Positions 16,873-24,841 of a DNA stretch of 37,530 nucleotides are shown in pieces. The stretch is from positions 1 to 37,530 of the forward strand of contig CAKOLK010000009.1 of the NCBI GenBank assembly GCA_934096275.1. Reading direction: 5' to 3'. Each line of letters starts with the position of its first letter. Position 1 is the first letter of the stretch. A program made the translations under genes and the position numbers. The notes under the pieces were generated by a model. It was not told the DNA's origin, ran no database searches, and was given only the letters and a program-made list of their open reading frames with translations. This DNA is from an uncultured Bacilli bacterium. Its GTDB lineage: Bacteria > Bacillota_I > Bacilli_A > RF39 > UBA660.

Positions 16873-18107
16873 ATAACTATCGATTTCATAAATGGTCTAT
16901 TTTTTTGGATTTTAAATGCTTTTAAAGCGCGATCAATATCAACAGAGTTTTTTCCATATAGCATACATAGAGTTTCTCCTCGTGATACAAAGTCACAGAC
17001 ATTTTTTTCAAGAATTATTCCAGCATTATAATCAATACTTTTATTAGTTAAGCTTCTTCCTGCCCCAAGTTTCATAGAAAGGCTTCCTAGTTCTTTGGCA
17101 TCAATTGATTTTATAAAGCCACTTTCTTTGGCATATATTTCAATTGGTCTTTCAAGTCTTATTTCAAGTTTTCCTCCTTGATAGTTAACAAACTCTACAA
17201 ACTTATCATATGCTTTACCACTTTCAATTGTTTCTTGTACTTTAACTCTTGCATCATGTATTTTCATTCCGGTGTAGATACTTAGCATTACACTTGCCAT
17301 TTCATAGCTTAGATAGTATAAATTATTTCTAACTTTATCTTTTAAAACATCTAGGACTTCAAGTATTTCAATAGAGTTTCCTATATTATTTCCTAAAGGA
17401 TTATCCATTCTAGTAAGCATGCATACTACTTTTTTATTGTATTTTTTGCCAATATTAATCATTAGATCCACTAATTTCTTAGCCTCTTTAGCAGTTCTTA
17501 CAAGTGCACCACGTCCCACTTTAACATCGATTAAGATATTATCTGCTCCCCCAGCAATTTTTTTACTCATTACACTAATAGCAATAAGAGCAAGAGAATT
17601 AGTTGTTCCTGTTACATCTCTTAGGGCATAGACTTTTTTATCTATTGGACATAGGTTTTTAGTTTGAGAAGTAATTACCATTCCAATATCATTTACTTGT
17701 TTTAGTACTTCTTCGTAAGTTAGATTAACATTTACCCCAATACTTTCTAATTTATCTATTGTACCCCCGGTATATCCAAGAGCACGTCCACTCATTTTTA
17801 CTATTTTTACTCCACATGATGCAAGTATTGAAAGGACCACTAATGTTGTTTTATCACCGACTCCTCCGGTTGAATGTTTATCAATCGTTGGAAAGTCAAA
17901 GTGTAGTGTGTCTCCACTTTTTATAAAGATATCAACAAGATCAAAGATTTCTTGTTCACTAAGACCATTTTTGCAGATATCTTTAAGAACAATAGTCATT
18001 TCTTCATCAGATACATCATTTGATAAATAACCATTAAAGAAATATGATAGTTCATCGTATGTTAAAGTTTTTCCTAAATTAAATTTTTCTATTATTTTTT
18101 CTTTCAT
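16857..18107 (-). CDS. pdp: Pyrimidine-nucleoside phosphorylase (Pdp/DeoA family)
   Basis: 416 aa. It phosphorolyses thymidine, deoxyuridine and often uridine to the base and (deoxy)ribose-1-phosphate for salvage and carbon use. An N-terminal helical domain is followed by the phosphate-binding signature DKHSTGGVGDKTTL (about residues 78-92), KMSGRALGYTGGTIDKLE with the substrate-contacting R and K, and a C-terminal alpha/beta domain with GAGRSLTNKSIDYNAGI. The GDKTTL form is like Bacillus Pdp (GDTTTL) rather than E. coli DeoA (GDVTSL), hence the symbol. Length is slightly short of the usual 430. GGAGG lies 8 nt before ATG. It is monocistronic with its own promoter and a large terminator. Confidence 0.93.
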   Translation of the reverse strand: MKEKIIEKFNLGKTLTYDELSYFFNGYLSNDVSDEEMTIVLKDICKNGLSEQEIFDLVDIFIKSGDTLHFDFPTIDKHSTGGVGDKTTLVVLSILASCGVKIVKMSGRALGYTGGTIDKLESIGVNVNLTYEEVLKQVNDIGMVITSQTKNLCPIDKKVYALRDVTGTTNSLALIAISVMSKKIAGGADNILIDVKVGRGALVRTAKEAKKLVDLMINIGKKYNKKVVCMLTRMDNPLGNNIGNSIEILEVLDVLKDKVRNNLYYLSYEMASVMLSIYTGMKIHDARVKVQETIESGKAYDKFVEFVNYQGGKLEIRLERPIEIYAKESGFIKSIDAKELGSLSMKLGAGRSLTNKSIDYNAGIILEKNVCDFVSRGETLCMLYGKNSVDIDRALKAFKIQKNRPFMKSIVIKTIK

Positions 18108-18135
18108 AAGTATAACCTCCGGTTAATTTAATTGT

Positions 18136-18165
18136 ATTTTATCATTGATTTGTATGAAAGGTCAA
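18136..18165 (-). promoter_or_regulatory. Promoter of pdp
   Basis: Minus strand: -35 TTGACC (18160-18165), 18-nt spacer, -10 TAAAAT (18136-18141) with an upstream TG (extended -10). I see no palindromic operator. Confidence 0.75.
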
Positions 18166-18206
18166 TAATTTAGGAAAATATATTGTTTTTTCAATTGTAA
18201 AGTTTT

Positions 18207-18232
18207 AAAAAAATAGGTTATTGTACCTATTT
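18207..18232 (-). terminator. Terminator overlapping the stop of the 180-aa protein gene
   Basis: Minus strand: AAATAGGT, loop ACAATA, ACCTATTT, then more T's. The TAG stop is inside the first arm. Confidence 0.8.
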
Positions 18233-18769
18233 AGTTCTTCTACTTAAAGTCAAAACATTTTTATTAATATTATCAAGTTCAAAATGACTAAGTCCACTCA
18301 CCATTTGATTATTAATTGTAGTTAATATTGATGAATAATCTTGTTGTGAATTTAGTTTATATAAATCTTTAATAACTTGCTTAGCATTCTTTAAAGCTCT
18401 TTTGTCATTAAGATCTTTTAAATATATTGTTATATCCTTTATTACAAAAAACCAACCACTTATATTTCCTACTACACAATCTTCTTTAGCTATTAGGAAA
18501 GCTACTATATAGTTATAATCTTTTAAATATATTTCTTTTGTTTTTAATGTATTTACTGAGTATTTATAATCTTTTTCTTTTATTTTGTAATTATCAATAC
18601 TTGTTAATATAGTCTTTTCTTCTTTTTCTACTACCCCATCAGTAAATACTTGCATTTTTATTCTTTCATCTTGTAGTACTTCATTTGATGAAAGTTTACC
18701 ACACCAAGATACATTAATTATTTTTAACGGTTCATTTTCTTTTAATTCAAAAATATTTTTTTTCATCAT
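18227..18769 (-). CDS. Protein of unknown function, 180 aa
   Basis: I do not recognise this family. Starts at one of two adjacent ATG codons behind GAGGTTAAT. It has no signal peptide or membrane helix, so it is probably cytoplasmic. Composition is mixed: an N-terminal beta-rich half (EPLKIINVSWCGKLSS; IKMQVFTDGVVEKEEKTILTSIDNYKIK), a hydrophobic strand-rich middle (YNYIVAFLIAKEDCVVGNISGWFFVIKDITIYL) and a helical Lys/Asn-rich C-terminus. It has a consensus sigma-A promoter and its own terminator, which supports a real, expressed single gene. Confidence 0.75.
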   Translation of the reverse strand: MMKKNIFELKENEPLKIINVSWCGKLSSNEVLQDERIKMQVFTDGVVEKEEKTILTSIDNYKIKEKDYKYSVNTLKTKEIYLKDYNYIVAFLIAKEDCVVGNISGWFFVIKDITIYLKDLNDKRALKNAKQVIKDLYKLNSQQDYSSILTTINNQMVSGLSHFELDNINKNVLTLSRRTK

Positions 18770-18790
18770 ATTAACCTCACTTGATTGGTT

Positions 18791-18819
18791 ATTGTATATG
18801 TATTTAGGTTTATTGTCAA
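18791..18819 (-). promoter_or_regulatory. Consensus sigma-A promoter of the 180-aa protein gene
   Basis: Minus strand: -35 TTGACA (18814-18819), 17-nt spacer, -10 TACAAT (18791-18796), about 20 nt before the ATG. Confidence 0.85.
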
Positions 18820-18883
18820 TATTATTTATATTTTCAATATGTTGTATGCAAGTTTTTATTTGTTAATTTTCTAAAATTCGTTT

Positions 18884-18910
18884 CAGTTGTTCGGAAATTT
18901 CGAACAACTG
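18884..18910. other. Perfect 10-bp inverted repeat, GAAATTT centre
   Basis: CAGTTGTTCG and CGAACAACTG flank GAAATTT. On the plus strand it is followed by TATTTTTATC, so it could be a weak terminator, but no plus-strand gene ends here; it could also be the terminator or 3' structure of the small minus-strand gene at 19037-19141, or an operator. It lies in the otherwise gene-poor 18820-19036 stretch. Confidence 0.5.
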
Positions 18911-19036
18911 TATTTTTATCTAGGTTTTTCTTCCGATAAGTTTTTTATATGTTTAGATATATTTAATTTACTGAAGTTGTATAGTTTTGCTATTTATCCC
19001 TGGCATTATCAATAATTTAAATCACATGAATATAGT

Positions 19037-19141
19037 CTATTTATACTCTTTTTTCAGATACTTATAACCAATATCTATTCTTGTGCTTTTTACATCATAA
19101 ATCATCTTATTCATTAAAAAAATTAGTTCTTCGTTTTTCAT
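19037..19141 (-). CDS. Small protein, 34 aa, unknown
   Basis: ATG 19141 is preceded by GGGAGTGATTAAAAT, a good ribosome site at good spacing. The product begins MKNEELIFLMNKMIYDVK, is highly charged and probably helical, and ends at TAG 19037-19039 without overlap with other genes. No homolog is recognised. It could be a genuine small protein or the surviving N-terminus of a larger lost gene. Confidence 0.5.
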   Translation of the reverse strand: MKNEELIFLMNKMIYDVKSTRIDIGYKYLKKEYK

Positions 19142-19229
19142 ATTTTAATCACTCCCAATACAAATATATACTAATATTTAAAAAAAATCATCAAATACGA
19201 CAATAGATGTCAAGTTTCGCTAATTAATA

Positions 19230-19258
19230 TGGAAAATAATATAATAATGTAGTATAAT
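19230..19258 (+). promoter_or_regulatory. Promoter of recU-pbp1A
   Basis: -35 TGGAAA (19230-19235), 17-nt spacer, -10 TATAAT (19253-19258). The predicted start of transcription is about 19265, at the first possible start codon of recU, implying a leaderless or nearly leaderless mRNA. Confidence 0.6.
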
Positions 19259-19264
19259 TTTGTT

Positions 19265-19849
19265 ATGGTGATTAATTTGATAAAGTACCCGAATAATATA
19301 GTTAAAACTACTAATAAAAAAGTTAAAAGTTATGGAAACAGAGGAATGACTTTAGAAAGTGAGATTAATTCTACTAATGAGTACTATTTGTTACATGATA
19401 TAGCTGTTGTACACAAAAAACCGACTCCTGTTGCGGTAGTAAAACAGGTAAATCAAAAAATAGTAGATGCTTATTTTAAGGTTGCTTCGACTACTGATTA
19501 TAATGGTATATATAAGGGAAAGTATATTGACTTTGATGCTAAAGAAACAAAGAGTAAAACTAGTTTTCCTTTATCTAATATTCATAATCATCAAATTAAA
19601 CACATAGAAAGTGTTATAAGACATAAGGGTATAGGTTTTATAATACTTAGATTTACAACATTAAATGAAACATATCTTTTATTTGGAGAGGACTTATTAG
19701 ATTTTATTAATAATAATGAAAGAAAGTCTATTCCATATGAGTATTTTAAAGAAAGAGGTCATTTAATAAAAGATACATTACAACCACAAGTAGACTATTT
19801 AAAAGTAATAGAAAAATATGGAGGTATTAAAAATGAAGAAGAAAGTTAA
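19265..19849 (+). CDS. recU: Holliday junction resolvase RecU
   Basis: 194 aa from ATG 19265. It cleaves four-way junctions in recombination and chromosome segregation. Family hallmarks: YGNRGMTLESEINSTNEYY, AVVHKKPTPVAVV, ASTTDYNGIYKGKYIDFDAKET (catalytic D, E and K) and FPLSNIHNHQIKH. Start choice is uncertain: ATG 19265 has no ribosome site and coincides with the predicted transcript start, while an in-frame TTG at 19277 follows GGTGAT and gives the usual RecU N-terminus (M-IKYPN). It overlaps the PBP gene by 17 nt. recU next to a class A PBP is the classic Bacillota arrangement (recU-ponA). Confidence 0.95.
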   Translation: MVINLIKYPNNIVKTTNKKVKSYGNRGMTLESEINSTNEYYLLHDIAVVHKKPTPVAVVKQVNQKIVDAYFKVASTTDYNGIYKGKYIDFDAKETKSKTSFPLSNIHNHQIKHIESVIRHKGIGFIILRFTTLNETYLLFGEDLLDFINNNERKSIPYEYFKERGHLIKDTLQPQVDYLKVIEKYGGIKNEEES

Positions 19850-22619
19850 AAGAAAAAAAGTAGAAGTTAATACTGTAGATACTAGACCTAGGAAGATTTC
19901 AAACTTATATATCTTGTTACTAGCAGTAGTTAGTGTTGTCTTATTTATTGCATCTATTATTATGTTTGGAATAATAATTACAATTCCTATAATGGTTTTC
20001 TTTACAATATTAATAGCACTTACAATTACCCTAGATAGATACCCTAAGAATAGTGGTAAGAGAAAGTTAATAAAATCAATATTTATTTTAATATTGACTC
20101 TTGGTATTATTGGAATATTATCATTTATATTGTTCTTTGCTTACATTGTTATTAGTGCTCCAAAGTTTGATACTGAACAATTAGTTACTAGAGAAACTAC
20201 TAGAGTTTATGATAATAAAAACAAATTAGTAGCAACATTTGGTAGTGATAAAAGAGAAAATGTGACGTATGATGAAATACCTGAAGTACTAATTGATGCA
20301 ATTATTGCAACAGAAGATTCAAGATTCTTCCAACATAATGGGCTTGATGCTCCAAGATTTGCTAAGGCAGTTGTGGGACAACTTCTTGGTAGAGATGCTG
20401 GAGGTGGTTCTACTTTAACAATGCAAGTTGTTAAGAAGAGTTTTACTAGTGATAATGCTTCTGGTATAAAGGGAATTATAAGAAAGTTTACAGATATTTA
20501 TTTATCAGTATTTAAAATGGAAAAGGCATATACTAAACAAGAAATTATTGAGTTTTATGCAAATATTCCATTCTTAGGTTCTAACTCATTTGGAATAGAA
20601 CAAGCTTCTCAAACATATTTTGGTAAGCATGCTACTGAACTTAATTTATCTGAGGCATCGCTTATTGCAGGGCTTTTCCAAGCACCAAGTTCTTATGATC
20701 CTAATATATATCCTGAAAATGCTGAGGAAAGACGTGCTACTGTATTGTCTTTGATGGTAAGACATGGGTATATAACGCAAGAACAAGCTGATATTGCAAG
20801 TTCTATATCGGTTTCTGATTTACTTAGTTCTAATAGTAGTTCTTATGCTACTAGTGAGTATCAACCTTACTTGGATACTGTTTATAATGAGGTTGTTAAA
20901 AAATATGGTTTTGATCCTTATATTGTGTCTATGGATATTTATACTAATATGGATACTAAGAAACAAGAGGCTTTAAATGATGTTTTTGATGGTAAGACAT
21001 ATAACTGGCCTAATAAAACAGTCCAAGCTGGTGTTGTAGCAATTGATTCTAGTACTGGTAAAATAATTGCACTTGGAGCAGGTAGAAATAGAAAAGGTGA
21101 ACTTACAATGAGTTATGCTACTGATATAAAAAGGCAAATTGGTTCTACTGCTAAACCTTTATTTGATTATGCACCTGGTATTGAGTATGAAAACTGGAGT
21201 ACTGCTAAAATATTTAGTGATACCCCTACTTCTTATTCTGGTGGCGGAGGAAAAATTGTTAACTATGATTTTGCTTATAAAGGTAATATTACATTAAGAT
21301 ATGCATTATCTGATTCAAGGAATATTCCTGCGGTTAAGGCTTTTAGAAGTGTTGATAATGAAAAGATTAAGAAGTTTGTTACTTCGATTGGATTAACACC
21401 TGAGATTGATTCATCAGGATATATGCATGAGGCTCATGCTCTGGGAGCATTTGATGGTACATCCCCTCTTCAACTTGCGGGAGCATATCAAGTATTCTCT
21501 AATGGCGGATATTATTATGAACCATATACTGTAAATAAAATCGTACTTAGAAACTCTGATGAAGTTATCGATGAAAAAGAAACTGCTCCAGAAAAACAAA
21601 AAGTACTTAGTGATTCTACAGCATATATGATCGCAGATGTATTAAAACAAACTGCTAAAAATATTGGTGTTTATGGAGCTGTATCTGATCAAATAGCTCT
21701 TAAAACAGGTACTACAAACTATGATGATAAAACAAGGGCATATTATGGTTATCCAAGTGGTACTGGTCCAGATGGATTAGTCGCAGGATTTACTTCAGAT
21801 ATATCTCTTGCAATGTGGACTGGTTACACTGAAAATAAGAAAGGGCAATATCTTTCTGGTAGTACAATGTATTCTCATAAAAATAACTTATATAAAGCTT
21901 GTGCTAAAGCAATATTTAATAATAATGGTGCAACATTTAAGAAGCCTTCGAGTGTTGTATCAGTAAAAGTTGAAAAAGGTACTGAGTTATTGCCTAGTAA
22001 GAGTACTCCATCAAATATGATAATTACAGAGTTATTTAAACGTGGTACAGAACCTACTGAAACATCTGGTAGATATAAGACTCTTGATACTCCGACTGGA
22101 TTTACTGCTGAATATGTAGATGGTAAAGTTAAACTTTCATGGAATAGTGTTAATAAACCTGAAGATATGAGTGAAAAGACTAATGGTCAATTTGGTTATA
22201 GGGTTTATAAAGATGGTAAACAAATAGCATTTACTACTGATAATTACTATACTTATACTCCAAATTATCCATATGGAACATATACTGTTAGAACATCGTT
22301 TAAGAATGTTACAACTAACATGAGTAGTCCGGCGACAGCATCAATTGCATCAAAAATTAAGTTTGAGTTTAATGATGAGTCAGAAACTACTCTACCAATC
22401 GGAAGTACATACACTCCGACATCTAATCCTGTTTCGGTTTATGAAAATAATGAAGATGTTACATCTAGTGCTAAGATTACTAGTAAGATAATAGATAATG
22501 CTACTGGTAAGGAAGTTAGTAGTATTGATACAAGTGCTTTTAGTTCTTATACAGTGCAATATACTGCTAGTTATCGTGGTGAATCTGAAACATTTAGTAA
22601 AAATATAACTGTAAATTAA
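19833..22619 (+). CDS. Class A penicillin-binding protein (PBP1A) with C-terminal FN3 domain
   Basis: 928 aa from ATG 19833, 8 nt after GGAGG; an upstream ATG at 19818 lies at the ribosome site and is less likely. It polymerises and cross-links peptidoglycan at the membrane. A basic cytoplasmic tail precedes hydrophobic segments at about 24-66 and 81-108; the last is the usual anchor, so the double N-terminal region is unusual. The GT51 domain has EDSRFFQHNG (catalytic Glu161), GGSTLTMQ and KAYTKQEIIEFYAN. The transpeptidase has STAK with Ser438, SDSRN (SxN) and KTGTT at about 624. After about residue 745 there is a fibronectin type III-like module (TAEYVDGKVKLSW...YRVYKDGKQ) and another beta domain. 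It is translationally coupled to recU. Confidence 0.96.
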   Translation: MKKKVKRKKVEVNTVDTRPRKISNLYILLLAVVSVVLFIASIIMFGIIITIPIMVFFTILIALTITLDRYPKNSGKRKLIKSIFILILTLGIIGILSFILFFAYIVISAPKFDTEQLVTRETTRVYDNKNKLVATFGSDKRENVTYDEIPEVLIDAIIATEDSRFFQHNGLDAPRFAKAVVGQLLGRDAGGGSTLTMQVVKKSFTSDNASGIKGIIRKFTDIYLSVFKMEKAYTKQEIIEFYANIPFLGSNSFGIEQASQTYFGKHATELNLSEASLIAGLFQAPSSYDPNIYPENAEERRATVLSLMVRHGYITQEQADIASSISVSDLLSSNSSSYATSEYQPYLDTVYNEVVKKYGFDPYIVSMDIYTNMDTKKQEALNDVFDGKTYNWPNKTVQAGVVAIDSSTGKIIALGAGRNRKGELTMSYATDIKRQIGSTAKPLFDYAPGIEYENWSTAKIFSDTPTSYSGGGGKIVNYDFAYKGNITLRYALSDSRNIPAVKAFRSVDNEKIKKFVTSIGLTPEIDSSGYMHEAHALGAFDGTSPLQLAGAYQVFSNGGYYYEPYTVNKIVLRNSDEVIDEKETAPEKQKVLSDSTAYMIADVLKQTAKNIGVYGAVSDQIALKTGTTNYDDKTRAYYGYPSGTGPDGLVAGFTSDISLAMWTGYTENKKGQYLSGSTMYSHKNNLYKACAKAIFNNNGATFKKPSSVVSVKVEKGTELLPSKSTPSNMIITELFKRGTEPTETSGRYKTLDTPTGFTAEYVDGKVKLSWNSVNKPEDMSEKTNGQFGYRVYKDGKQIAFTTDNYYTYTPNYPYGTYTVRTSFKNVTTNMSSPATASIASKIKFEFNDESETTLPIGSTYTPTSNPVSVYENNEDVTSSAKITSKIIDNATGKEVSSIDTSAFSSYTVQYTASYRGESETFSKNITVN

Positions 22620-22642
22620 GAAGCGAAAATGCTTCTTTTTTT
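22620..22642 (+). terminator. Terminator of recU-pbp1A
   Basis: GAAGC, loop GAAAAT, GCTTC, then seven T's, beginning at the base after the stop codon. Confidence 0.9.
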
Positions 22643-22652
22643 CATATTATAA

Positions 22653-22681
22653 TTGAATAATTATTAAAAATATTATATACT
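22653..22681 (+). promoter_or_regulatory. Promoter of the LCP-PASTA gene
   Basis: -35 TTGAAT (22653-22658), 17-nt spacer, -10 TATACT (22676-22681), 22 nt before the ATG with an AAGGAGTG ribosome site between. Confidence 0.75.
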
Positions 22682-22703
22682 TAATAGCATAAGGAGTGTT
22701 TGT

Positions 22704-24716
22704 ATGAAAAGAAAACAAGTTAAGATTAAAGATAATAATGAGACAAAGTCTAAATCTAAGAAAGCAATAAAAGTAATTAGTATTTTATTTATAGTAGTTC
22801 AGCTTCTTGCTATGTTTACTCTACTCTATTCTTTATATATAATTAAAGGAATAGAAACTGAGTTAAGATATGTATTTATGATATTAGTAGCAATAATTAA
22901 TATTATAAGTATAATTCTTACTACTAAGTTGCTTAAAAAAGAAAAACAGAGTAAATTCTTTATATTTGTAATAATAGCTAGTATATTTATATTTGCTCAA
23001 GCTATTGGTAGTTATTACATATTAAAGACTTATAGTACTCTTAGTAGCATGAATAAGAATGAAATAACTTATACTACTGCTTTTGTTACTTTAAAGAATA
23101 GTAAGATTAAAGATATTACCTCTATTAAGGATGCTAAGATTGGTATAGTTGAAGATGAGACTTCTATTGATGGGTATGTAATTGGTAAAGAAGTTATTAA
23201 AGAGAATAGTTTAGAAAAGAATAATACTTTAGTAGATTATGAAGATTTTACTGCTTTAGTAAAGGGTCTTTATAGTAAAGATATTGATATAATGATTGTA
23301 TCTGAAGATTATGTATCAATGTTTGATGAAATAAATGAATATAAGAATATTGCTAAGGAAACTAAAGTAGTTTATAAAAAAGAGATGACTTATACAAAGG
23401 ATGAGATTGCTAAGTTAACTGGAGAAGATACTAATATTAGTTCATCTGATAAAGTAGATAAACCATTTACAGTGTTAGTTATGGGTATTGACTCTACTGC
23501 TCAGACTTTAAAGAAGAATGCAAGTGGTAATGGAGATGCATTGATGTTACTTACATTTAATCCTAAAACGCTTAATGCTACTATACTTAGTATTCCAAGA
23601 GATACTTATGTTCCAATTGCATGTTTTGCTAATCAAAAAGAAAATAAGATTACTCATGCAGCATGGAATGGTGCTAGTTGTATGATCAAAACTATTGAAA
23701 ACTTTACGGGTGTAGATATAGATTACTATGTTAAAGTTAACTTCCAAGGTGTCGTTAAATTAGTTGATGCTATGGATGGTATTGAAGTAGATGTTCCACT
23801 AGATTTTTGTGAATCTAATTCTAAACGTGCTACTTCTAAGGATAAGTTAATATGTTTAAAAGAAGGAAAACAAACTCTTAATGGTGAACAAGCTCTTGCT
23901 CTTGCAAGACATAGAAAAACTTTATTAACTGGAGATCTTCAACGTGGTGTTAATCAACAATTAGTAATTCAAGGTATGCTTAATAAAGTTAAGAGTATTA
24001 AAAGTGCTGGTCAAATGTTAAAGATACTTGATATGGTTAGTCAAAATATAGATACAAACTTTACTACTAATCAAATATTATCTTTCTATGATATTGCTAA
24101 GAATTTAGTTCTTACTAGTAGTGAGTCATCTAATTTAATTAATATAAGACAACTTTATTTATCTGGTTCTAGTCAAATGATATATGATGAAAGAAGTGGT
24201 TTAGTTTTATATAATTATATTCCTAATAAGAGTAGTCTTAATCAAATAGTTAAAGCTATGAAAGATAATTTATCTGCTAAACCTAATTTAGATGTTAAGA
24301 GAATGGATTTTAATATTGAAGAAGAATATGAAATGGAAACAATAGGTACTGATAACTTGAGTGCTACTAGTACTTATACCCTACTTCCTAATTTCGTTGG
24401 TAAGAGTGAGAGTTATGCTGTTAATTGGTTACGTAGTAATGGAGTTAGTTATGAAATAAAAGAAAATATAATTACTTCTGGTACTGATGGTATTGTAACT
24501 GATCAAAGTTATCCACAAAATAAAAGAATAGATTTAATATCTGGTAAGATTGTGATAACTGTTAATAGATTAAAGGTTGATACTCCTAGTACTCCAGATG
24601 AGCCTAGTGAACCTACTAAACCTGATACTCCTAGTGAACCAGATACACCAAGTACTCCTGATACTCCTAGTGAGCCTAGTACTCCTAGTGAACCTCTGGA
24701 AAATACTAAAGAATAA
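22704..24716 (+). CDS. LytR-CpsA-Psr (LCP) protein with C-terminal PASTA domain
   Basis: 670 aa. LCP enzymes transfer undecaprenyl-linked glycopolymers (teichoic acid, capsule) to peptidoglycan outside the membrane. Order: basic N-terminus; three hydrophobic segments (about 25-48, 52-72, 80-102); an accessory alpha/beta domain with KIGIVEDETSIDGYVIG (about 150-245) resembling the extra domain in streptococcal CpsA-type proteins. The LCP core has VLVMGIDS, ILSIPRDTYV, KITHAAWNGA, ALALARHRKT and GDLQRGVNQQ, with the conserved D and R residues. One PASTA repeat follows (LPNFVGKSESYAVNWLRSNG...), then a tail of Pro-Ser/Thr-Glu/Asp repeats. PASTA binds peptidoglycan/muropeptides in kinases and PBPs and is unusual on LCP proteins. 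Position after pbp1A fits cell-wall assembly. Confidence 0.92.
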   Translation: MKRKQVKIKDNNETKSKSKKAIKVISILFIVVQLLAMFTLLYSLYIIKGIETELRYVFMILVAIINIISIILTTKLLKKEKQSKFFIFVIIASIFIFAQAIGSYYILKTYSTLSSMNKNEITYTTAFVTLKNSKIKDITSIKDAKIGIVEDETSIDGYVIGKEVIKENSLEKNNTLVDYEDFTALVKGLYSKDIDIMIVSEDYVSMFDEINEYKNIAKETKVVYKKEMTYTKDEIAKLTGEDTNISSSDKVDKPFTVLVMGIDSTAQTLKKNASGNGDALMLLTFNPKTLNATILSIPRDTYVPIACFANQKENKITHAAWNGASCMIKTIENFTGVDIDYYVKVNFQGVVKLVDAMDGIEVDVPLDFCESNSKRATSKDKLICLKEGKQTLNGEQALALARHRKTLLTGDLQRGVNQQLVIQGMLNKVKSIKSAGQMLKILDMVSQNIDTNFTTNQILSFYDIAKNLVLTSSESSNLINIRQLYLSGSSQMIYDERSGLVLYNYIPNKSSLNQIVKAMKDNLSAKPNLDVKRMDFNIEEEYEMETIGTDNLSATSTYTLLPNFVGKSESYAVNWLRSNGVSYEIKENIITSGTDGIVTDQSYPQNKRIDLISGKIVITVNRLKVDTPSTPDEPSEPTKPDTPSEPDTPSTPDTPSEPSTPSEPLENTKE

Positions 24717-24740
24717 AGCTTTAAATTTGTAAAGCTTTTT
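24715..24740 (+). terminator. Terminator of the LCP gene
   Basis: AAAGCTTTA, loop AATTTG, TAAAGCTTT, TT. The stem begins within the TAA stop codon. Confidence 0.8.
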
Positions 24741-24751
24741 GTTTGGTTAAT

Positions 24752-24780
24752 TTGACTTTTAACTTAGTTTTTGTTATAAT
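24752..24780 (+). promoter_or_regulatory. Sigma-A promoter of the transglutaminase-like gene
   Basis: -35 TTGACT (24752-24757), 17-nt spacer, -10 TATAAT (24775-24780); about 60 nt upstream of the ATG. Confidence 0.85.
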
Positions 24781-24841
24781 CTGTTGCAATAAATGATTAA
24801 TATATTTTTATATTTAGTTTATTTTTACTGGAGGAGTTTTT

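Noticed and set aside
18884..18910. LexA/SOS box
   Set aside because: Bacillus LexA sites are CGAAC-N4-GTTCG; here the half-sites are in the opposite order with a 7-nt centre.
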